Below are positions 1-9,900 of a DNA stretch of 62,778 nucleotides, piece by piece (the stretch's first letter is position 1; the number at the start of each line of letters is the position of its first letter). Source of the stretch: an uncultured Cryomorphaceae bacterium (GTDB lineage Bacteria; Bacteroidota; Bacteroidia; Flavobacteriales; Schleiferiaceae); contig CAKZNE010000155.1 of the NCBI GenBank assembly GCA_937129395.1, positions 1 to 62,778 on the forward strand, written 5' to 3'. A model generated the notes under the pieces. That model saw only the letters and a program-made list of their open reading frames with translations. It did not search any database and was not told where the DNA came from. Made by a program: the position numbers and the translations under genes.

Positions 1-764
1 AATGGTTCTTCTTCTTTCAAAATACGAATCATTTCCTTTCTGAGGTTGACTTTTCTCTCTTTCAGCAAGTCCGTTCTCATACCGATTCCGACATTAGCCT
101 CGCCATTCGGGAGTCGAAAAATCCAAAAATAACCAGGAAACAAATCTTTATAGTAATGGAATTCAATATTTCCATGTTCCATTCCTTCCACACCCTCGTA
201 ATATTGACGAACACCAGCGCAATGATGATTTTTATTCATTTTTATACCTGAGAGACAACGACTTACAACTGAATTTGCACCATCGGCACCCATAATCACC
301 TTGGCTTTAAAGGTTTGATCTTTGGTTTTAACTTCCAATCCATTATCTAGCCTTTCAATATTTAATACTTGCTGATCTTCAAAGGTTGAAATACCGGGCA
401 AGTCCTTTATTTGATTAAAATAAAAATTATCAAAATGAATCCGCTTTGAAATAAAAGCCGCTGATTTGGATTTTTTGGCATTGGAAAAACTAATATCGAT
501 GTGCTTGTGATTTGGGGCAAAAAGTCGAACCCCATGCATTTCAGTTTTTTCACTAAAATGAACAAAATCTTGTCCTAACTTAGGGTCAATTATTTTTAAT
601 TGATTGATTACATCTGGACTTAAACCATCGCCACAAACCTTATCTCGCGGGAAGCTATATTTTTCAATTACGGCAACTTTCAAACCTTTTCCGGAGAGCA
701 TAAAGGCAGAGGTACACCCAGCAGGACCAGCCCCGACAATAATTACATCAAAATTAAATTCCAC
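1..764 (-). CDS. FAD-dependent oxidoreductase, geranylgeranyl reductase family (3' end cut by window edge)
   Basis: The first residues read DVIIVGAGPAG, a Rossmann GxGxxG FAD-binding fingerprint, followed by a KVCGDGLSP segment typical of the geranylgeranyl reductase/FixC-like flavoproteins, and later GADGANS, the second nucleotide-contact motif of this fold. These enzymes usually reduce isoprenoid or quinone-type substrates; the substrate here cannot be told. The reading frame stays open from position 1 and about 254 codons are present, so the C-terminal part lies outside the window. No ATG lies in frame before the FAD motif: an in-frame stop is found upstream and the best start is GTG at 762-764, giving VEFNFDVIIVGAG. 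It is co-directional with the two-component pair upstream (126 bp gap), with nothing to link them functionally. Confidence 0.8.
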   Translation of the reverse strand, partial: MEFNFDVIIVGAGPAGCTSAFMLSGKGLKVAVIEKYSFPRDKVCGDGLSPDVINQLKIIDPKLGQDFVHFSEKTEMHGVRLFAPNHKHIDISFSNAKKSKSAAFISKRIHFDNFYFNQIKDLPGISTFEDQQVLNIERLDNGLEVKTKDQTFKAKVIMGADGANSVVSRCLSGIKMNKNHHCAGVRQYYEGVEGMEHGNIEFHYYKDLFPGYFWIFRLPNGEANVGIGMRTDLLKERKVNLRKEMIRILKEEEP

Positions 765-890
765 AAAAAAATCTTTAGCAATTTGGTTCTTGCATGAGGC
801 ACAAACTTAGCAAAGAAAATCTTGCTTTAAATTCGGCCTAGAACTTATTAATTAAGAAATGTGACTATTGAATTTTACAGCGGAAAACTT

Positions 891-1628
891 TTAAATCTGG
901 TCTAAAAAATCCGCTTTTTTACCTCTGCTTACTTGCACATGATCTCCGTTGACCATTACAACTAGGCCCCCGGCTCCCCTTTGGTATTTTTGAATGTGGT
1001 TAAGGTTAATCAAATGAGATGCATGAATTCTACAAAAACTATGATCTTTAAGAAGGTTTTGGATTTCCTTTAGAGTTTTACAAATGGTTAAACATTTACC
1101 ATCAGCTAAATGCACATCTGTATAATTATTATCACTTTCACATCGAATGATGGACGATACTTTTGTGAATTCTAAACCCTCCATTGTTGGTAGTGCAATT
1201 TTAGAATTTTCATTGGCATGAGGATTCATATTATTCAACATGGCTTTTACCTCTAGGTTCGGCAAACTTTCAAGCATTCTTAATTTCACTTTTTCAACGG
1301 ATTTTTTCAAATCATCTACGCCAATAGGTTTTAGCAAATAATCCAGAGCATTTACTTTAAAGGCATTCAAGGCAAATTCGTCGTACGCTGTGGTAAAAAC
1401 TATTTCAAATTCAATGTTTTCAAGTTTGGATAAAAGTTCAAAACCATTGAGGTGAGGCATTTCAATATCCAGAAAAATTACGTCTGGTTTGTGAACAGCA
1501 ATTAATCCAATTGCCTGGAATGGGTCATTTGCTTCACCAGATATTTCCACCTCTGGGTGGTGCCTTTTTAGTAGGAATTGCAATGATTCACTACAGTGTT
1601 TTTCATCGTCAATTATTAAGGCTTTCAT
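891..1628 (-). CDS. LytTR-family response regulator
   Basis: A 245-residue two-domain regulator. Residues 1-120 form a receiver domain with the acidic pair D7/D8 (LIIDDE), phospho-acceptor D54 (IFLDIEMP), a conserved T (FTTAYD) and K (LLKPI). Residues ~150-245 match the LytTR DNA-binding domain, with the family's I-x-x-E/C-x-D-N-Y-T pattern at the start and a RIHASHLINL segment. It should bind DNA in response to phosphorylation by the kinase encoded just upstream, whose 3' end overlaps its start by 20 bp, so the two are translationally coupled. Targets are unknown. Confidence 0.93.
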   Translation of the reverse strand: MKALIIDDEKHCSESLQFLLKRHHPEVEISGEANDPFQAIGLIAVHKPDVIFLDIEMPHLNGFELLSKLENIEFEIVFTTAYDEFALNAFKVNALDYLLKPIGVDDLKKSVEKVKLRMLESLPNLEVKAMLNNMNPHANENSKIALPTMEGLEFTKVSSIIRCESDNNYTDVHLADGKCLTICKTLKEIQNLLKDHSFCRIHASHLINLNHIQKYQRGAGGLVVMVNGDHVQVSRGKKADFLDQI

Positions 1629-3693
1629 TTTGTTTTGTGTTAATTGTCAGTATGATTCGAGTACCAATGGCTTCCCCACTTTCATCTTTTAAATCTTCCA
1701 TCTTAAAGCCGGCATGTCCACTTCCAATTTTATTCATGGCCTCCAGCCTTTCCCTAGTAATATCCAAACCATAACTCTTATGGCCGCCATGGTCTTTACT
1801 CTTTAATTCTTTCGCTTTTTTTCTTCCAATACCGTTATCTTCAATAATAATTTTCAAAAGATTTTCATCCAATTTTGAAATTTCAATAAGAAGGTTTCCT
1901 CCCTCACTTTTATGCATTAATCCGTGCCAAATGGCATTTTCCACAAAAGGTTGAATAATCAAAGGTTGGATCAAAACATGGGATGTATCAATGTCTTTTT
2001 GTATCCGAATTTCCTTACTAAACTTTTCATTAAACCGTTCCGCTTCAAACATCATATAAAGTTCCAAAGCCTCCAGTTCATCCGCTAATGTAATTTGTGT
2101 TTTTTTACTGTGATGAAGGATTAGCCGAAGTAATTTTGCAAAGGAGGTAATATAATCTGCAGCCTTATCGCTATCCTGTTTAAGAATAAAATAGCGAATT
2201 GAATTTAGCGAATTGAATATGAAATGAGGATTCATTTGCAAACGAAGACTGTTCATTTCACTTTCTACCAATTGCTTTTCATATTCCGATTTCAACTGTT
2301 GTGAACGAGATTCCTGCAATTCCAAATTCGCCTTCAAAGCTTCATTGGTTCTATCTACAACCTGCCCTTCAAGATCCTGTTTTATTTTTTTACCCAGCTT
2401 TTCGTTTTCAACTAATTGCTGAATGTATGCTTCATTTATTTGTTCCTTTTCTCGATTACTTATTTGGATTAATTTCCCTATTCCCAAACTAAAAAAGAGG
2501 ATCTCCAGAAAAATACCCATTTGAGTAAAATTAATTGCCCCCAAAGGCCTTACACTAAATGTATTTGGATCTATACTGTGAACTACCGTTAAAATAATTG
2601 CAATTAAATTCCCAGCCAAAAAGAAAATACTACCGGTTACAAAATATCTTACAACTGGCCCTTTTAATTTTATGGCTACAATGAGAATTAGTGCCACCGC
2701 CACAATCATCATAATTAGGCGGGTTGGGCCAAAAAGGGATCTTATAGTAACAATATCCCCTGTGGTGTAAAAATAAATAAAGGCTACTACTGCATAAACG
2801 CCATAAACCAAATTTAGCCAATTGACAAAGTTGTTTATCCAAGGTTTCTGGTTTTTTACATCCAAAAATCGCATGGCAAAAGTATTGTAGAAAATGGCTA
2901 TCCCAAATTGAAGGGGCTCATTTAAGGCAAGTTTTAAAAAAGGATGATCGGGAAGAAAAAGATTAAAGGAACCATGGGCACTTAATTTGAATCCCAAATA
3001 GAGCATTGGAAAAAAAAGATAAACCGAATAAAGCAAATACACATTGTCCCTATTATTTTGGAAATACAGAAAAAGCATATAAAGTATCATCATCCAAATG
3101 GCACCTTGAAAAACCAATCCTAATCCGACGATAATGGACCAAGTTTCGGTTTCATAAAACATAAATGCCCAAAATGTTTTTTGAGAAATTAATTCAAAAT
3201 AAAGAAATGGAGTGTTGTTGGTTGAATAGGAAAATTTAGCAATTATCAATCGTTCCGCACCTGGGGCGATTTTCCATTCGCTGACTTCAGGATAATTAGG
3301 AACGCTCAATTGGCTTTTTGGATTTAAGCCTCCGTTGAACTGAGTATCAACCTGTTTTCCATTTTCAAATGCGAAATAGGTGTTTTTTTCCAAGGAATAG
3401 TCATTCCATAAATAAACCTTCTGAGTATCTGCAAGATCATTTTTAAGAACTACTTCAAGCCAATATTCATGACTGGCCTTTCCTTTAACTAGTGGTTTTA
3501 GGGCTACCTTTTTTTCTAGAAATTCTTCAAGGCTTAGTTTGTTTTTACTTTCATAACCAAACCTCTTCAAATCCAAAACAATCCGATCCTCTTTCTGAAG
3601 CTGGCTTAGGGAGATAGTATCTTGCGCCATCCCTGCCATTTGAAATAGCAAAAGAGGTACAATCAATAATAATTTTGCAAACGATCCCTTCAA
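1609..3693 (-). CDS. 7TMR-DISM sensor histidine kinase, LytS/His_kinase family
   Basis: A 694-residue membrane kinase. A signal peptide (about 1-24) is followed by an extracellular beta-sandwich like 7TMR-DISMED2 (about 35-170), seven hydrophobic segments (about 175-405, 7TMR-DISM), a coiled coil (~405-480), then the LytS-type transmitter. The phosphorylated histidine is H490 in MNPHFIFNSLN, the N box is N586 in QPFVENAIWHG, and a G box DNGIG lies further on. The extracellular domain is thought to bind carbohydrate-like or other small ligands in this family; the ligand here is not visible. It forms an operon with the LytTR regulator. A 7-1-7 palindrome 53 bp upstream is a candidate autoregulatory site. 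Confidence 0.93.
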   Translation of the reverse strand: MKGSFAKLLLIVPLLLFQMAGMAQDTISLSQLQKEDRIVLDLKRFGYESKNKLSLEEFLEKKVALKPLVKGKASHEYWLEVVLKNDLADTQKVYLWNDYSLEKNTYFAFENGKQVDTQFNGGLNPKSQLSVPNYPEVSEWKIAPGAERLIIAKFSYSTNNTPFLYFELISQKTFWAFMFYETETWSIIVGLGLVFQGAIWMMILYMLFLYFQNNRDNVYLLYSVYLFFPMLYLGFKLSAHGSFNLFLPDHPFLKLALNEPLQFGIAIFYNTFAMRFLDVKNQKPWINNFVNWLNLVYGVYAVVAFIYFYTTGDIVTIRSLFGPTRLIMMIVAVALILIVAIKLKGPVVRYFVTGSIFFLAGNLIAIILTVVHSIDPNTFSVRPLGAINFTQMGIFLEILFFSLGIGKLIQISNREKEQINEAYIQQLVENEKLGKKIKQDLEGQVVDRTNEALKANLELQESRSQQLKSEYEKQLVESEMNSLRLQMNPHFIFNSLNSIRYFILKQDSDKAADYITSFAKLLRLILHHSKKTQITLADELEALELYMMFEAERFNEKFSKEIRIQKDIDTSHVLIQPLIIQPFVENAIWHGLMHKSEGGNLLIEISKLDENLLKIIIEDNGIGRKKAKELKSKDHGGHKSYGLDITRERLEAMNKIGSGHAGFKMEDLKDESGEAIGTRIILTINTKQNESLNN

Positions 3694-3745
3694 TATTTTT
3701 GTTTTGTTTTGGTTAATTTGAAAAGACCAAATTAGGTGAATTTTA

Positions 3746-3760
3746 CAAATCAGTGATTTG
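3746..3760. promoter_or_regulatory. palindrome upstream of the LytS/LytTR operon
   Basis: CAAATCA-G-TGATTTG is a perfect inverted repeat with 7-bp arms around one base, 53 bp upstream of the kinase start. Position and symmetry suit an operator; no binding protein can be assigned. Confidence 0.3.
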
Positions 3761-3880
3761 AAAACTGCCCTAAATCAATCTTTCTTTTACTTCTTCTTAT
3801 TCTGGAAATACCGTCTTTTTTGGGACGAAACATCCTTTTTAATTCATTAGCACTTTAATTCTTAATAATTGAAAAAGAGA

Positions 3881-3903
3881 TCCCGCAGGAATTTCCTGCG
3901 GGA
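3881..3903 (-). terminator. rho-independent terminator of the giant surface-protein gene
   Basis: Arms TCCCGCAGGAA and TTCCTGCGGGA are perfectly complementary and only 8 bp beyond the stop codon at 3911. Read on the minus strand the hairpin is followed by TCTCTTTTTC, a usable U-tract. Confidence 0.85.
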
Positions 3904-3910
3904 CTTCCTT

Positions 3911-6900
3911 TTATTGTTTAACCAGTTTCCTTACTAGGTATCCTACATCCTTAACATAAATGTCAATAAAATAAATGCCTTTAGCTCCCTGAAGATCTCC
4001 TTCAAAACTATCCACATTTTCTAGATGATGGATCTCCATTACTTTTCCGGAAACATCTTTAATTGAAATCTCTACTTGATCATAATGCACTCCAAAATCA
4101 AGATAAAACTGCCCGGTGGAAGTTGGGTTCGGGTAAAGGTTTACTGAATGTAATAGTGCTTCCTCAAACAAACCAACATTATTAATTACGATACAATCAG
4201 ATGTATCAATACAAGAACCTTGTTGAATAACTACGGCATAAACTCCATTAACTGTTGGCGTGAATACCGCGTTGTTTTCTCCTATAATTGGAGTCATTCC
4301 ATTTGCACAATCCACCCATTGGAATTGGCTTGTGGAAATCGGCGTTAAGGCCGTAAGTGTAATTCCATTAAGGCTTACTTGAGTATCTATTGTATCAATT
4401 GTAAGATTAAGACTCATAATTGAATCACAACCATTGGCAGCCATCAAGGTGTCGGAATAATTACCGGATTCATTATAAAGCTGTCCATTGAAAGGCCATA
4501 GGTACTCCTTACATTCTGTTACCGTTTCGCTTCCATTAAACCCATTATTAATCGTTAGATCCAATACAATTGTACTATCACAACCTGCACTGTTTGTTAA
4601 AAGAACAGAATAAATACCAGATGTGCTATAGGTCATTCCATCTAAGTTCCAGAAATAACTATCACATGCAGTTGCATTAACAAATACTGAATCACTAGCA
4701 TTCAATGTCAAGAATAAATTTACAACTGAATCACATCCATTCGCGTTTGTTAATGTGCTGGAATAATTTCCACTAGCAGTATAAAGAAGACCATTAGTTG
4801 GCCATAAATAACTGTCACATGAAGTTATGGTTTGATTTGTAGTATCATTCGTTGAAATAGTAAGATTCAAGGTTACTGTAGAATCACACCCAGCAGCGGT
4901 ATTAAGCACTTCTTGGTATGTTCCACTAGCAGTATAGCTTAAACCTGAAACTGGCCAAGTATAAGAATTACAAGCCGAAACCGACTGACTAGAAGTTTGA
5001 TCGTAATTCACAATCAAATCTAAAATCACAACAGAATCACAACCATCTGCCTTCAATAAAGTAACACTATGAGTGCCGCTTGAAGAATAAACATTTGGTG
5101 TGCCGCCTCCTATAAACCAAGTATAACTATTACAAGCTGTAATATTCAATCTGGTAGTATCGCTATTGTTAATAGTCAAAGCCAAATTCACAACAGAATC
5201 GCAACCATCTCCATTGGTTAAGGTGCTGGTGTAGTTTCCTGTGATAGTATATGTAAGACCAGTTGTTGGCCACAAATAACTATCGCAAGCTGTTATTGCC
5301 TGATTTGTTATATCACTCGTATTAATCGTAAGATTTAAAGTGATAGTAGAATCACATCCTGTAGAGTTTGTTAATACAACAGGATAGGTTCCACTGGAGG
5401 TATAAGTTAATCCACTTACCGGCCATACATAAGAATCACAAGCTGTAATTGTTTGACTTGAAGTCTCACTGTAATTCACAATCAAATCTAAAATCACAAC
5501 AGAATCACAACCAGCTGCATTCAATAAAGTAACACTTCGAACACCTGAGGTGGAATAAATATTTGGTGTGCCTCCGTCAAAAAACCATGTATAACTATCA
5601 CAAGCCGTTACATTCAATCTTGTGGTATCGCTGTTGTTTATGGTTAAGGCCAAGTTCACAACCGAATCGCAACCATCTGCATTGCTTAAAGTGCTGCTGT
5701 AGTTTCCAGAGCTTGTATAAGTAAGACCAGTTGTTGGCCAAACATAACTATTACAAGCTGTTATTGCTTGGTTTGTTGTATCGCTATTGTGAATAGTCAA
5801 AGCTAAACTCACAATAGAATCGCAGCCATGTGCATTTGCAAGAATCACTTGGTAATTACCACCAGAAGTATAGGTTACTCCATTGGTGGACCATACATAA
5901 CTATCGCAAGAACTAGCCACCAAATTAGTGGTATCACTGCTATTTATGGTCAAGGCTAAATTCACAACAGAATCACAGCCATCTGTATTAGCAAGTGTTA
6001 CCGTGTAATTCCCACTTGTGGTATAGGTAACAGAGTTGGCTGGCCAAGTATAACTGTTACATGAAACCATTGTTTGATTCGTAGTATCGCTAGTGTTAAT
6101 GGTAAGAGCCAGGTTTGCAGTAGAATCGCAACCTGAAGAATTACTTAATACCACGCTATACTGTCCGCTTTGGGTATATACGGTGGCATTCGCTAGCCAA
6201 GTATAAGTATTACAAGCAACCACTGTTTCTGTGCCACTATTGCTGTTATTAATAGAAACATTAACAGTGAGAACGCTATCGCATCCCGATATACTTTGAA
6301 GTGTATCATGATAAGTACCAGTTGCAAAAACATAATCCCCAAATACGGAAGCAGAATCACAAGCTATTACATCAGCAAGTATAGTTTCATATTCTGGATT
6401 TAAAATCAACTCCCTGGTAACTATCGAATCACAATTATTTTCCCCAACTAGGGTATCTGTGTAAATTCCACTAGCAAAGCGGTATGATCCAAGAACCATT
6501 GCGCTATCCTCACCACAAAGACTGATTAGGGGCAGGTTGTTTATTTGACTAGAATTAATAATTAAGGCCAGGTTTACAACTGAATCACATCCAAATGAAT
6601 TACTTAAAGTAGCCGTGTATTCGCCACTTAACAGATAAGTTTGTCCATTCGCGGCCCATGTATAAGAATCGCAGGCTACAATATTTTCTGTTGTTGTGTC
6701 ACTTGTATTGATGGTTAAATTCAGGGTTACGGTTGAATCGCATCCATCCTCATTTGTTAGAACTGCAATATAGCTATCACTACTTGTGTAGGTTGTGCCG
6801 TTTGCCGCCCATGTATACGAATTACATGCTGCCACGGTCATGCTAGTGTTATCGCTACTGTTAATACTAACATTAACAACAATGATACTGTCACAACCAG

Positions 6901-9900
6901 CCCTAGTTTCTAGAGTATCTCTATAGGTTCCGCTATTGGAAACAAACTGTCCAAAAACCTGAGCGCTATCACATCCAACAACATCTGCCAGAATAATTTC
7001 ATAAGCCGGATTCAGTATTAATTGCCTGGATACAATAGAATCACATCCTGTTTCTACCGAAACCAAAGAATCATAATACGTTCCGCTGACCAATCTATAT
7101 TCACCAAGAACCATGGCGCTATCTGCTCCACATAAACTCATTAGTGGTAAAACTGTGTTTTGAATTTCATCCACAATTAAAGCTCTACTTAATACGGAAT
7201 CACACCCACCTACGGTTTGTAGGGTATCGTAGTAAAAACCTGCCGTTTGTTGGAAAGTCCCAAACACTTCGATACTGTCACCTTCGCAAACATGGATATT
7301 GGAAAGGTAGTTTAGACCTCCTGAAAGAACACCAATCTCACCAACTTCTGTGATCGTAAATCCTGTTGCATCGGTAACATCTACGGAATAAACTCCTGGT
7401 ACAGCAACTAAAGAATCGGTATTAGCTCCAGTATTCCACAGGAAGGTATAAGGAGCAACTCCATTTCCTGTTACGGTTGCTTTTAGCGATCCATTTGATC
7501 CAAAACAAACATCAACAGCTGAGAGGGCAACATTAAATTTCCCAATCTGGGTGGTTGCCATATTATCATTGTATGTAAATTCTAACTCTGTAGAGTTTAC
7601 AATTTCTCCTATTAGAGTTGTTTTATTATCAATTACATTCCAGCCCAGGGTAGCTAATGCACTGTCTCCAGGGTTTATTATTCCCAGTTGAATTAAGCCA
7701 AATTGAATGGTATCAAAATTATTATCGATATAGGACATGACAACATCACCATCTGTGGCAACATCCCCATTGTTTTTAACATAACCAAAAACCAGTATGG
7801 TATCCGTTAAAGCTGGGGCAACATCATCCGTTTCAAAATTTGCCCACATTAAATTTGCAGCCTCCCCTACCACTATGGCTCGGGTTGCTTCGTTATTCAA
7901 TTCGTCATTTTCAGAAATTTCCTCATCACCATCAATGATGGCTCTAATAATATGAACCCCTGGTATATGAGAACCCCAACGGTTTGGAATTGTATAACTG
8001 GTGTTATCACCTGTAACTAAACCTACAACCGGCTTAATAGAATCAAAAGGAACGCCGTCAATTAAAATTCTTAACTCCATTTGGTCGTTCACATTTGACT
8101 TCCCAATGTTTTCATAGGAAACCACAAGACCCACCGAATCATTTACAGCCGGATTTAAAAGGCTAGGATTAATAAATTGGGATAAGACCCTCATGTCTGG
8201 GCGATTATTCACCACCACCTGTCTAATTAAAACATTGTCCCCATCGTTACATTCTGGGTAGTCATTATCAGGATCCACCGTCATTGTAAAAGTGTAAGTA
8301 CCTACTTCATTGAAAACAAAATTTGTAGGTAAAACTGCAATTCGAGGGCAGAAACAGTTTTTGGAGACATTGGTTAACAATGCATTTCCAAGGTTTTGCA
8401 CCCCAAAAATTCCAGGTCCACTTACTTCAAATTGAACATGTAGAGAATCCGCTTTATATAGATGAGTTACAGCTACTGCAACACCCAGATAAGCAGTCTC
8501 ATTTACATTATAGGTTCTTGCCCAGAAATCGCTTCCTGTACATCTTGGTACTGGTTTAAACTCCCAACACAGGTTATCTGTAATACTGTTATTCGCTTCG
8601 CTGAATTCATTTGCAATAGCATTTGCAGGATCGGCAGTTACGGTTAGTTGAGCAGCTCCAGAAGCAGTTGCCACGGCATTGGTTTGCACTAATAAACTTT
8701 GCCCTGGAAGTAAATCTCCTATTGTAACCGTGTGAGTCGGGCCTCCTCCACTAACTTCAAATTCAATATCAATGGGTCCAAAGGCAGTTGCATTTCCAGA
8801 ATTTCTCACCGTAGCTTCAAATATTACGGCACCTCCTGGGGCTGTTGGACTATAAGGGTTCACTTGTAAATTTCCACAACCTGAGATAACCAAATCAGGC
8901 TTACATTCTAGGATTTCATGAACATATGTCGCTGTATTGTTTAGCTCTGTAGTTTCAACAACTCTACCCCCCGTTGCAACCGTTGTATCGCAGTGAATAT
9001 TAAAACTATAAACTCCAACTCCTGGGTAGGCATAAGCCTTAGAAAAAACCAGGTGTGAAAAGGCGTTAATATTTGCGATGGTATGATAAAGGGTATCAAT
9101 TGGAACACCGTCTTTGCGAACAAAAATGGCACAATCAAAATTACCTGTTGCTACTGCTCCATTGTTGGCCACACGGAATCCAACACTATTTACTTCACAT
9201 AAATAGCGATTTATCCTTGGTCCATCTATGGGTTGGATATCTGGTAGTGCAGGATATACTCTTACAGTTCTGCAATAACGGTTATTGCGAAAATTGGTTT
9301 CACCAACCGTTCTTGCCGCATCTGCTTCAACACAAATGGTATAGGTTCCAGGAATATTAAATACAATATTATTGAAGGTATAAGAAGCTGAGGCTCCTGG
9401 TGCCAAAGCAGGCATGTTTTGGTTAACTAACACAGGAACACCCCCAGTTTGAGTAAAGCTAATTTGAAATCCAATCGCCGGATCACAACCAACATTTGCA
9501 ATAGTCGCAGTTCCTCCAATGGATTGACCGGCCAAAATATGATAATCAGTAAGACTTAGTCCGGCTGATAAATCCGGGTTCACACAAGGACAGTTTAAAA
9601 TATCAAAACTGGTAACTGAATCATTAGTAAGTGTAAAATCAGTAACCTCAACTTTAGTTGGATAGGTACCAGGAACTAAGGGTGCAGGAATATAAACAGA
9701 GAAATATCCATTTGAATTTGTTAATCCGCTATAAGTTGCTGCCCCACGGGTGATGGTAACTGTAGCTCCCGCTACACTACTATCGGCCAAAGGAACCGCA
9801 GTACCAGTATAATAGGCGTAACCGTAAACTCTTACTTGGTTATTTGGTCTAGAACATTGGCTCGCAGGTGTAATGCTTGGGTGAACAATAATAGATCCTG

